The notes beneath the pieces are model-generated. The model saw only the letters and a program-made list of their open reading frames with translations. It was not told the origin of the DNA and did not search any database. The translations under genes were made by a program, and so were the position numbers. From an uncultured bacterium (lineage in GTDB: Bacteria > Pseudomonadota > Gammaproteobacteria > Burkholderiales > Burkholderiaceae_F), in contig CAJMRV010000009.1 of the NCBI GenBank assembly GCA_905215795.1, positions 1 through 23,596 of the forward strand: a stretch of 23,596 bases of DNA, read 5' to 3'. Within the stretch, counting starts at the first letter, position 1. Each line of letters opens with the position of its first letter. This document shows, one piece after another, positions 15,859 through 22,481 of this stretch.

Positions 15859-16542
15859 TCAACGTGCCGCGTTCATACCGGACTGAACCCTGCGGATCAG
15901 CATGGAGAGCGAAAAAGAGACGGAAAGATAACAAAGCGCAGCAAAAGAATACATCAAAACGAGCTGTCCATCGCGCTGCGCGATCTTCGTGACGGCTCCC
16001 ATGAAGTCGTTCCCGCTGATGACGTACACGAGGCTGGTGTCCTGGAACACGATGATGATCTGCGTGAGGAGCACCGGGAGCATGTGGCGCACCGCCTGCG
16101 GGAGAACGACGTGACGCATCGTCTGAGCATAGCTTAAGCCGAGGCCGTATGCCGCGTAAAGCTGGCCCTTTTTGACCGACTGGATGCCCGCGCGCATGAT
16201 TTCGGCGAAGTAGGCGGCCTCGAAGAGCACGAAGGTGAAGATCGCGGTGAGGTCCGCGCCGATCATGACCGGGTGCTCGAGGTCGAAGATGAACTGGATG
16301 ATCACCGGCATGAGCAGGAAGAACCAGAAGAGCACGAGCACGAGGGGGACCGAGCGCATCAGGTCGACGTAGAGCGTGGCCGGGGCGTTGAGCCAGCGGC
16401 GCTTCGAGAGGCGGCAGAGCGCCAGGAGCGTCCCGAAGAACAGGCCGAGCGCGGCCGTGATGCCCGTGAGCTTGATCGTGTAGGCGAAGCCCGAAAGGAT
16501 GAAGTCCCAGCTCGCCGTGATGGATGAGAAGTCGATCGACAT
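15859..16542 (-). CDS. gltK: Glutamate/aspartate ABC transporter permease
   Basis: One of two inner-membrane permease subunits of the glutamate/aspartate importer. The 227-residue protein has several hydrophobic helices (for example LTGITAALGLFFGTLLALC, VPLVLVLFWFFLLMPVIIQFIF). It also has the permease-to-ATPase coupling loop of the His/Glu family, EIMRAGIQSVKKGQLYAAYGLGLS, with the PQAVRHMLPVLL segment after it. The start has AGGAG nine bases upstream. Lower GC than neighbours at the 3' end (about 15860-15960) is notable but minor. It lies 31 bases after gltJ. Confidence 0.95.
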   Translation of the reverse strand: MSIDFSSITASWDFILSGFAYTIKLTGITAALGLFFGTLLALCRLSKRRWLNAPATLYVDLMRSVPLVLVLFWFFLLMPVIIQFIFDLEHPVMIGADLTAIFTFVLFEAAYFAEIMRAGIQSVKKGQLYAAYGLGLSYAQTMRHVVLPQAVRHMLPVLLTQIIIVFQDTSLVYVISGNDFMGAVTKIAQRDGQLVLMYSFAALCYLSVSFSLSMLIRRVQSGMNAAR

Positions 16543-16573
16543 TGTTTTTATCTCCTAATCTTTTCGACGGTTA

Positions 16574-17308
16574 TCAGGCGGTGGTGACGAGGCCGGGGAT
16601 GCGGCTCCTCGCTTCGACGAACTCCATGACGCGGTTCACCACGAGGGAGATCACGATGTAGAGGACCGTGGCCCAGGCGTACGCGGCGAAGAAGTGGAAC
16701 GTGTTCTCGCCCATTTCATTGGCGCGCATGGTGAGTTCGGGCAGGCCGATCGTCATGGCGACGGCCGTGTTCTTGATGATGTTCATCGCCTCGCTCGTGA
16801 GCGGCGGGACGACGATGCGGAAGGCCATCGGGAGGATGACGTAGCGGTAGCGCTGGAGTGCGGTGAGGCCGAGCGCGGTGGCGGCCGAGCCGATCCCGGC
16901 GGGGATAGAGGTGATGCCGGAGCGGACCTGTTCGGCCACGCGCGACGAGGTGAAGAGCCCCAGGCACATGAAGGCCGAGAAGAACTGGCTCGCCTCGGGG
17001 ACCGAGTCGATCATCCATTCCTTGTAGGCGGGGACGACCTCGGGGACGACGAAGTACCAGATGAACATCTGGACGATCAGGGGGATGTTGCGGAAGATCT
17101 CGATCCAGGCCTCGCAGAACAGGCTCACGGGGCGGCACTTCGAGGTGCGCAGCGTGCCGATGACGGTGCCGATCGCCAGTGCGAGCGCGAAGGCGCTCAC
17201 CGCCAGGCCGACCGTCCAGAGGGCGCCTTCGGCGATGTAGACCCACCAGGGGGAGTCGCCGAAGAGGGCGGGCTCCAGGAGGGAGTTGAGAGCGATGTCC
17301 AGGGCCAT
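16574..17308 (-). CDS. gltJ: Glutamate/aspartate ABC transporter permease
   Basis: The second inner-membrane permease subunit of the importer. The 244-residue protein has an N-terminal helix (ALWTVGLAVSAFALALAIGTVIGTL), the FRNIPLIVQMFIWYFVVPEVVP segment diagnostic of the GltJ branch, and the coupling loop RVAEQVRSGITSIPAGIGSAATALGLT followed by YVILPMAFRIVVPPLTSEAMNIIKNTAVAMTIGL. AGAGG eight bases before the ATG supports the start. The 116-base gap to gltI carries a parS-like sequence and a GC-rich hairpin. Confidence 0.95.
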   Translation of the reverse strand: MALDIALNSLLEPALFGDSPWWVYIAEGALWTVGLAVSAFALALAIGTVIGTLRTSKCRPVSLFCEAWIEIFRNIPLIVQMFIWYFVVPEVVPAYKEWMIDSVPEASQFFSAFMCLGLFTSSRVAEQVRSGITSIPAGIGSAATALGLTALQRYRYVILPMAFRIVVPPLTSEAMNIIKNTAVAMTIGLPELTMRANEMGENTFHFFAAYAWATVLYIVISLVVNRVMEFVEARSRIPGLVTTA

Positions 17309-17353
17309 GTGGGAAACCTCTTCTTTTTAGGTGTGTGTTTCGTCGTCGGGGCG

Positions 17354-17369
17354 TGTTTCACGTGGAACG
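17354..17369. promoter_or_regulatory. parS: parS-like ParB-binding site between gltI and gltJ
   Basis: TGTTTCACGTGGAACG matches the bacterial chromosomal parS consensus TGTTNCACGTGNAACA at every defined position but the last. It lies in the non-coding gap between gltI and gltJ, so the match is not a by-product of protein coding. ParB binding here would nucleate part of the segregation complex. Confidence is lower than for the perfect site because of the terminal mismatch. Confidence 0.72.
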
Positions 17370-17370
17370 T

Positions 17371-17405
17371 CCCCGGCGGTGCGCCGCCCCGGGCGCCCGT
17401 CGGGG
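17371..17405 (-). other. GC-rich hairpin after gltI
   Basis: GGCGG (17375-17379) pairs with CCGCC (17384-17388), and flanking CCCC (17371-17374) can pair with the G-run at 17402-17405. No T-run follows on the minus strand. Such a structure behind a binding-protein gene commonly protects its message, allowing more GltI than permease. This role is inferred from other transporters. Confidence 0.4.
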
Positions 17406-17424
17406 GATTCTATGGGGATGCGGC

Positions 17425-18309
17425 TCAGATGCCGTCGCTCGTCGGGTTGGCGAAGTACTCGCGCGTGACCTTGTTCATCGGGAAGTTCAGGTTGATGCCC
17501 TTCGGGGGGATCGGGCTTTCAAACCACGTCTTGTAGAGCTTCTCGAGACGGCCGTCCTTGATCATGCCGATGATCGTGTCGTCGACGAGCTTCTTGAAGC
17601 GGGGGTCGTCCTTGGCGAACATCGGGGCGTAGGGCTCGGTCGAGAGCGAGGCGTCGAGGATCTTGAAGTCCTCCGGATTGGGGAGGTTGGCGATCTGGCC
17701 GGCGAGGAGCACGTCGTCGATCACGAACGCGTCGGCGCGGCCCTTGGCGACGAGCTGCATGGACTCGGCGAAGTCCTTGGTCTGGATGAGGCGGAAGCGC
17801 ACGTTGTTGGCCTTCTCGAAGGCCTTGAGCAGCGCCACGGAGGTCGTCCCGGAGGTGACGGCGACGTTCTTGCCGTTGAGGTCCTTGATCGAGTTGATCC
17901 CGGAGTTCTTGTTGACGGCGGCGCTCACCTGGATGCCGAAGTAGTTGATGCCGAAGCCGGCGGCCTGCTGACGCTTCTTGGAGTTGGTCGTCGAACCGCA
18001 TTCGATGTCGACCGTCCCGTTCTGGATGAGCGGGATGCGGTTGGCGGAGGTGACGGCCTGGTAGCGGATCTTTAGGTCGGGCATGTTGAGCTCCTTCTTG
18101 ACCGCGTCGGCGACGGCGCGGCAGACCTCGTAGCCGTAGCCCGCGGGCGAGCCGTCGGCAAGGAGGTAGGAGAACGGAACGGAGGATTCGCGGTAGCCGA
18201 GCGTCATCTCGCCCGAGTCGGCGATCTTCTTCAGGGTGTCGGTGGCCATGGCGGTCGTGCTGATCAGCGCGAGGGCGAGGACGGCGGCGGTGAGGCGGAA
18301 TGTCTTCAT
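17425..18309 (-). CDS. gltI: Glutamate/aspartate periplasmic binding protein
   Basis: Captures glutamate and aspartate in the periplasm and delivers them to GltJK. The 294-residue precursor has a signal peptide (MKTFRLTAAVLALALISTTAMA, cleavage about 22/23) and a solute-binding family 3 domain with TLGYRESSVPFSYL, GYGYEVCRAVADAVKKEL, NRIPLIQNGTVDIECGSTTN and LNGKNVAVTSGTTS, all close to GltI of other Proteobacteria. The start is well supported: AAAGGAG lies seven bases before the ATG. It is the first gene of gltIJKL and is preceded by a consensus sigma-54 promoter about 45 bases upstream and an NtrC-type enhancer, so expression should rise when nitrogen is limiting. Confidence 0.96.
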   Translation of the reverse strand: MKTFRLTAAVLALALISTTAMATDTLKKIADSGEMTLGYRESSVPFSYLLADGSPAGYGYEVCRAVADAVKKELNMPDLKIRYQAVTSANRIPLIQNGTVDIECGSTTNSKKRQQAAGFGINYFGIQVSAAVNKNSGINSIKDLNGKNVAVTSGTTSVALLKAFEKANNVRFRLIQTKDFAESMQLVAKGRADAFVIDDVLLAGQIANLPNPEDFKILDASLSTEPYAPMFAKDDPRFKKLVDDTIIGMIKDGRLEKLYKTWFESPIPPKGINLNFPMNKVTREYFANPTSDGI

Positions 18310-18363
18310 GATGTGTCTCCTTTGAGAATCTTTACCCCGCAGGGAGGGTCTTGTACCTCATGA

Positions 18364-18380
18364 AGCAAATAGCGTGCCAA
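18364..18380 (-). promoter_or_regulatory. Sigma-54 (-24/-12) promoter of gltIJKL
   Basis: The minus strand reads TTGGCACGCTATTTGCTT, a full match to the sigma-54 consensus TGGCACR-N4-TTGCW: -24 element TGGCACG, exactly four bases, -12 element TTGCT. The predicted start near 18354 leaves a leader of about 45 bases with a good gltI ribosome-binding site. The gene for the matching sigma factor is at 9826-11301. Confidence 0.9.
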
Positions 18381-18426
18381 AGTCGGCCGGCACTCCGTTC
18401 ACCCTTGTGGAGAGGGGTTTTGAAAC

Positions 18427-18466
18427 GAAAACGCCTCCCGGCGGCGTTCGGACCGCGGGGAGGCGT
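18427..18466 (-). terminator. Intrinsic terminator of the crotonase gene
   Basis: ACGCCTCCC (18431-18439) pairs with GGGAGGCGT (18458-18466), and inside it GCGG with CCGC, giving a 13-bp stem with one mismatch. The minus strand then reads TTTTCGTTTC. It ends transcription from 18526 before it reaches gltI, and lies between the NtrC enhancer and the sigma-54 promoter. Confidence 0.85.
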
Positions 18467-18477
18467 CGTGTTCGGAT

Positions 18478-18511
18478 GTGGTGCACGTTTTGCACCACGA
18501 TGGTGCAAAAC
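18478..18511. promoter_or_regulatory. NtrC-type enhancer upstream of gltI
   Basis: TGCACC (18491-18496), five bases, GGTGCA (18502-18507) is an exact match to the NtrC dimer consensus, inside an 11-bp perfect inverted repeat (18487-18497 with 18501-18511). A further GGTGCA at 18480-18485 sits 11 bases to one side and makes a second, overlapping palindrome (18478-18498), so three half-sites lie on the same helical face. The centre is about 145 bp upstream of the predicted gltI start, in the normal enhancer range. Confidence 0.85.
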
Positions 18512-18525
18512 GGGTGTTTCCGGGC

Positions 18526-19293
18526 TTACTGGAGGGTGTCGGGCTTGAAGACGGGCTTGCGTCCCTCGAGGAAGGCCTTGAGGGCCTCGCCGGCTTCGGC
18601 GCTGTCGAGCTGGCGCTGGTAGGCGCTCTCCTCCTCGTCGATCTCGTGGAGGATCGGGTTGTTCCTGACCTGCACGAGGCGGGCCTTGGTGAGGCGCACG
18701 GCCTGGGGCGGCAGGACCGCGAGGCGCGCGACCTTGGCGGCCGTGACCTTGGGGAGGTCCTCGTCGTCGTAGACGGCGGTGATCAGGCGCATCTGGAGGG
18801 CCTCGTCGGCGGTGATCGGCTCGCTCAAAAGGAGCTTCTCGGCGGCCTGCGGGGCGCCGGCGCTCTGGGCGAAGATGCGCGTGGCGCCGAAGCGCGGCGC
18901 ACGGGCGAGCGCGACGTTGGGCATCGAGAAGAGGGCGCGCTTGGCGGCGTAGACGAGGTCGCAGTAAAGGAGGATCGTGAAGGCCTCGCCGACGGCCGGG
19001 CCGGAGACCTCGGCGACGATCGGCTTGGGGAACGTCCTCAGGGCGTCGAAGAAGTTGATCATCGCCTCGTCCTGGGCCTCGGGATGTTCGAGCGACTCCT
19101 GCATGTCGGCGCCCGCCGAGAAGATCTGTTCGCCGCCGCGGAGCAGCACCACGCGGACCTTGTCGTCGGCCTCGGCGTTCACGAGCTGTTCGGTGAGCGT
19201 CGTGAACATCGACGCGTCGATGGCGTTGCGCTTCCTCGGATTGTCGATCGTGAGGTGAAGGATGCCGTAGTCGTATTGCGAAGTGATGCCCAT
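18526..19293 (-). CDS. Crotonase-fold (enoyl-CoA hydratase/isomerase family) protein, atypical active site
   Basis: The 255-residue protein has the crotonase fold: first oxyanion segment FSAGADM (58-64), the GPAVGEAFTILLYCDLVYA helix (98-116), and a C-terminal family region (AEKLLLSEPITADEALQMRLITAVY). It resembles the isomerase-like branch (GPAVGIGTT...CPEFGSS), but the residues that carry catalysis are changed. The two hydratase glutamate positions are Thr106 and Asn126, the isomerase glutamate is Arg134 (APRFGAT), and a Gly of the second oxyanion segment is Glu103. It may act on an unusual CoA ester, be a CoA-binding regulator or be degenerate; a hydratase label would be unsafe. It is transcribed after the Pat-like gene (75-base gap) and ends at its own terminator. 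Confidence 0.82.
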   Translation of the reverse strand: MGITSQYDYGILHLTIDNPRKRNAIDASMFTTLTEQLVNAEADDKVRVVLLRGGEQIFSAGADMQESLEHPEAQDEAMINFFDALRTFPKPIVAEVSGPAVGEAFTILLYCDLVYAAKRALFSMPNVALARAPRFGATRIFAQSAGAPQAAEKLLLSEPITADEALQMRLITAVYDDEDLPKVTAAKVARLAVLPPQAVRLTKARLVQVRNNPILHEIDEEESAYQRQLDSAEAGEALKAFLEGRKPVFKPDTLQ

Positions 19294-19368
19294 CTTTCGG
19301 TATGTCCTGTCAGTAGTGGTGGATAGGGGGGGATTGAGTTTAACACCGGGGCCGCCGGGGTGCGGCCC

Positions 19369-22053
19369 TCATGCGATGGTCTTTTCCCAGGCGTCGGTGT
19401 CGCGGGTCTCGCGGTGCGGGTTCTTCTCGAAGCCGAGCTTCGCGGAGAGCGCCTGCATGCCCTCGTTGCCGCGGAGAACAAAGCCCACGAGACGCTTCAT
19501 GTGGCGGTCGACGGCGTTCTTTTCAAGGACCGCCATGAGCCGGGAGGCGATGCCGTGGCGCTGCCAGGCGTCGGCGACGGCGATCCCGAACTCCGCCTCG
19601 TCGGGCTCGGTGCTCCGGCTCCAGCGGGCGGTCGCGGCGATAGTGCCGTCCTCGAGCTCGAGCACCCAGGCCTGTTCACGGTCGTAGTCGATCCGGGAGA
19701 GTTCCATCACGCGTTCGTCGGTGATGTGCGCTCGGGTGTGGAAGCGCATGTAGCGGCTCCTCTCGGAGAGCGAGGCGACGAAGCCCCTGAGGGCCTTGTA
19801 GTCCGAGGGACGCAGCTCCCTCAGGACGGCCTTCACGCCGCCGAGGTCCATCACCTCGCGGTCCTCCTCGTTCCAGGGGCGGATCGCCAGGTGGGAGAAG
19901 TCGGTGTCCGGTTCGAGCGCGCCGCCCGAGAGGTGGAGCACGGCGTCGACGGCGAGCGGACCGTCCTCGGTCCAGACGATCGGGTCGATCGAGAGCCGCC
20001 GCACGGCGGGGATGAGCGTCGCGAGGAGCGAGACGGAGCAGAGCAGCCGGCAGAGCCGCGTGCGGTCCACCGCGGGGAGTCCCGGGCCGGATTCGAGCCA
20101 GTGCTTCAGGGCGGGCGAGTCGAGCATGCGACGGGCACGCGTCATCGCGATCGGGGGCGCCTCGACGGCCACGTCGTGCGGCAGGTCGACGAGTTTGTCC
20201 GAGGGGCCGCATTCGACGACGGGGCCGAGCACGTTGTCGTAGGTCGAGGCGATGTGGAGCGTCCTCGTGAGGGGGTGTTCGACCGTGGGGTGCACGGTCA
20301 TCCCCCTGAACGGGGTCATCGGGGAGTATTCCTCGAGGTTCGCGCGGATTGCGCGCCACGCCTCGAGCAGTTCAGAGGGGTCGGCGATGTCGTGGCGGAC
20401 GCCGCCCGCGCGCGTCTTGTTGTTGAGTCCCTCCGCCCAGACCTTGAGCGAGACGGGCCAGCCGGTCTCGGCGGCCTTCTCGATGGCCTCGGCCGGGGTG
20501 CGGGCCACCTTCCTCGGAAGGAGGTCCACGTCGAGGAGTTCGAAGAGCGGTGCGATCTCGTGGGCCGCGAGGTTGTAGCGTCCGCCGCGGCGCGCCCCGT
20601 CGAGGAGCGAGCGGAGTTCGGCGAGCTTCTCGCGGTCGAACGAGGGCGTCCAGGGATCCTCGGGAAGGATCCGGTCGTTTCGCATCCGGATGCGGTGCGC
20701 GAGGGCGGCGAAGCCCTCGACGGCGCCCGTCGGGGACTGGATCGCCGAGATCGGCGCGTTCGGGACGAGGCGGAGCTGGGAGCGCACGGAGCGCGTGATC
20801 CGGTCGCTCACCCAGGCGGTCACGACTGGTTTGGTGGCTCCGCTCGCCGTCTTGGCGAGGTATTTCAAGGTCGGGTCGATCATGGAGACCGGGCCCGGGG
20901 CCACGATGACGATCGCACCGTCGATCATGGGGTCGCGGAGGACGATGTCGAGCGTGGTCTGGAAGCGTTTGGAGGAGGCGGTCGCGCCCACGACGATCGG
21001 ATTGACCGGGACCTGGGCCGAGGGATGCGCCTTCTCGAGCTCGTGGATGGTTTCGTTGGAGAGGCCGTGGAGGTCGACGTCCAGGCCGTGGGCCGCGTCC
21101 GCGCAGAGCGCCGCGAAGCCCGAGTCGTTGGAGATCAGCGCGAGGCGGTTGCCGCGTGGCAGGCGGTTCGTCGCCAGGGCCGAGACGGCCGCGGTGAAGG
21201 ATTCGAAGCTCTTGACGCGCTGGGCGCCCGAGCGTTCGGAAAGCGAGGCGAAGGCGCGGTCGGCGCCCGCGTCGTTGATGTAGCGGAAGCTCGCGAGCCG
21301 GTCGGCGGCGAAGCCCGAGCCGTCGCCCGCCTTGAGGATGACGACGCTCTTGCTCGCGGCGGCCGCGTGCACGGCCGAGAAGAACGCACGGGGGTTCTTG
21401 AGCCCTTCGATCTCGATGGCGATCACGCGCGTGTTGGCGTCGTCGGCGTAGTAGTCGACGAGGTCGGCCATGTCCACGTCGAGCTCCGCTCCGGTGGAGA
21501 TGACGCCCGAGAAGCCGAGTTCGGCCTCTTCGGCGTAGTCGAGGAGCGAGGAGGCGATGAGCCCGGATTGGCACAAGAGCGCGATGTTCCCCGGGCGCGG
21601 GATGCCCGGCCAGAAGCTCGCGTTGAGTCCCATGTGCGGGACGAGGATGCCGAGCGAGTCGGGACCGATCAGGGTGAGCCCGAGCGTCTCCGCCTTCTTC
21701 TCCACTTCCTCGAGCCAGGCGCGGTCGCTCGCGTAGGCCGCCTCCTCGGTGGCGACGAGGACGCCGCCGACGCCTTTACGGGCGCATTCCTCGAGGGCCT
21801 GCGGCACACGGTCGGCGCGCAGCGCGATCACGGCGAGGTCGATCGGGGAGGGGATTTCACAGACGGATGCGTAGCAACGGCGCTCGCCGATGTACTTATA
21901 CTTGGGGTTCACGGGCCATGCATGGGCCCCCATCGAACTCAGGCAGAGGGAGCGCCATATGTAGGAGCCACGGCTCAACGCGCGGTCGCTCGCGCCGATC
22001 ACGGCGATCTGCTCTGGATGGAGGGCTCTCTTCAATTGTTTTGACGTCGTCAT
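19369..22053 (-). CDS. pat: Pat-type protein lysine acetyltransferase (acyl-CoA synthetase-like domain plus GNAT)
   Basis: Probably acetylates lysines of metabolic enzymes such as acetyl-CoA synthetase. The 894-residue protein has the layout of E. coli PatZ (about 886 residues). A CoA-binding Rossmann domain comes first (LHPEQIAVIGAS, then PVNPKY and IGPDSLGILVP), then succinyl-CoA synthetase-like domains (LLCQSGLIASSLLDYA), an ATP-grasp region (PLFELLDVDLLPRKVARTPAEAIEKAAETGWPVSLKVWA) and a C-terminal GNAT domain (about 720-890, acetyl-CoA loop QRHGIASRL, then GNEGMQALSAKLGFE). The phospho-His segment SHTG of active ADP-forming synthetases reads SFRYIN here, so the synthetase part is likely a sensor, as in Pat. 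I chose the ATG at 22053, which aligns with PatZ; an in-frame ATG at 22125 adds 24 unconserved residues. Neither has a strong ribosome-binding site. Confidence 0.88.
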   Translation of the reverse strand: MTTSKQLKRALHPEQIAVIGASDRALSRGSYIWRSLCLSSMGAHAWPVNPKYKYIGERRCYASVCEIPSPIDLAVIALRADRVPQALEECARKGVGGVLVATEEAAYASDRAWLEEVEKKAETLGLTLIGPDSLGILVPHMGLNASFWPGIPRPGNIALLCQSGLIASSLLDYAEEAELGFSGVISTGAELDVDMADLVDYYADDANTRVIAIEIEGLKNPRAFFSAVHAAAASKSVVILKAGDGSGFAADRLASFRYINDAGADRAFASLSERSGAQRVKSFESFTAAVSALATNRLPRGNRLALISNDSGFAALCADAAHGLDVDLHGLSNETIHELEKAHPSAQVPVNPIVVGATASSKRFQTTLDIVLRDPMIDGAIVIVAPGPVSMIDPTLKYLAKTASGATKPVVTAWVSDRITRSVRSQLRLVPNAPISAIQSPTGAVEGFAALAHRIRMRNDRILPEDPWTPSFDREKLAELRSLLDGARRGGRYNLAAHEIAPLFELLDVDLLPRKVARTPAEAIEKAAETGWPVSLKVWAEGLNNKTRAGGVRHDIADPSELLEAWRAIRANLEEYSPMTPFRGMTVHPTVEHPLTRTLHIASTYDNVLGPVVECGPSDKLVDLPHDVAVEAPPIAMTRARRMLDSPALKHWLESGPGLPAVDRTRLCRLLCSVSLLATLIPAVRRLSIDPIVWTEDGPLAVDAVLHLSGGALEPDTDFSHLAIRPWNEEDREVMDLGGVKAVLRELRPSDYKALRGFVASLSERSRYMRFHTRAHITDERVMELSRIDYDREQAWVLELEDGTIAATARWSRSTEPDEAEFGIAVADAWQRHGIASRLMAVLEKNAVDRHMKRLVGFVLRGNEGMQALSAKLGFEKNPHRETRDTDAWEKTIA

Positions 22054-22181
22054 GGCCTGTGGTCTGGAGGGGGGATGGTCGTTCCCTCCGAGTTTAACGA
22101 TTTTTGCCGGTGCACGCCCCGGCATTCACCGCGCCCCGTGGGCGGGAAACCCCTCCCGCGGCGGCCTTCAGGAACAAAGTC
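22054..22181. other. Divergent intergenic region between pat and the small plus-strand gene
   Basis: A 128-base divergent region. A G-rich/C-rich inverted repeat (GGAGGG with CCCTCC, about 22067-22089) lies in the would-be pat leader. No convincing -35/-10 pair or sigma-54 promoter was found on either strand. Confidence 0.3.
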
Positions 22182-22436
22182 ATGTCCCTCACACCCCCGG
22201 AACGCTGGCTGCGCGTGGACGGCTCCACCGTCTCGTGCACCGAGAGCGTCAAGGTCCTCAACGAGAACTGGGAGGACCTCGTCGACGAACTCACGAGCGC
22301 CTACGAGGACGCGGTCCTCATGGGCTGCGCCAAGGCCGAGTTCAAGCGCCACCTCCACGCGCTCGTCGACTCGCTCGAATGCGACTACAAGGAACTCACC
22401 GCCCCGGCTTCACAACCCGGCCGCACGGACCCATAA
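22182..22436 (+). CDS. Small conserved hypothetical protein
   Basis: An 84-residue acidic, soluble protein with no signal peptide, membrane helix or metal motif. It opens with RWLRVDGSTVSCTESVKVLNENWEDL and contains two predicted helices rich in Glu, Asp, Ala and Leu, including EDAVLMGCAKAEFKRHLHALV. It resembles, from memory, short conserved proteins of Burkholderiales annotated as hypothetical; I cannot assign a function. The ATG at 22182 is supported by AGGAA about eight bases upstream; the frame is open upstream but that part is compositionally unlike a protein start. It lies 45 bases before the primase-like gene on the same strand and is probably co-transcribed with it. Confidence 0.75.
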   Translation: MSLTPPERWLRVDGSTVSCTESVKVLNENWEDLVDELTSAYEDAVLMGCAKAEFKRHLHALVDSLECDYKELTAPASQPGRTDP

Positions 22437-22481
22437 TGGAGGAAGTGTAAAAATCGAATTGTCGCCATGGAGGAAATAAGG

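Noticed and set aside
19360..22044. 894-codon plus-strand reading frame antisense to pat
   Set aside because: A shadow of the Pat-like gene; composition is typical of reversed high-GC coding sequence, with no domain and no ribosome-binding site.
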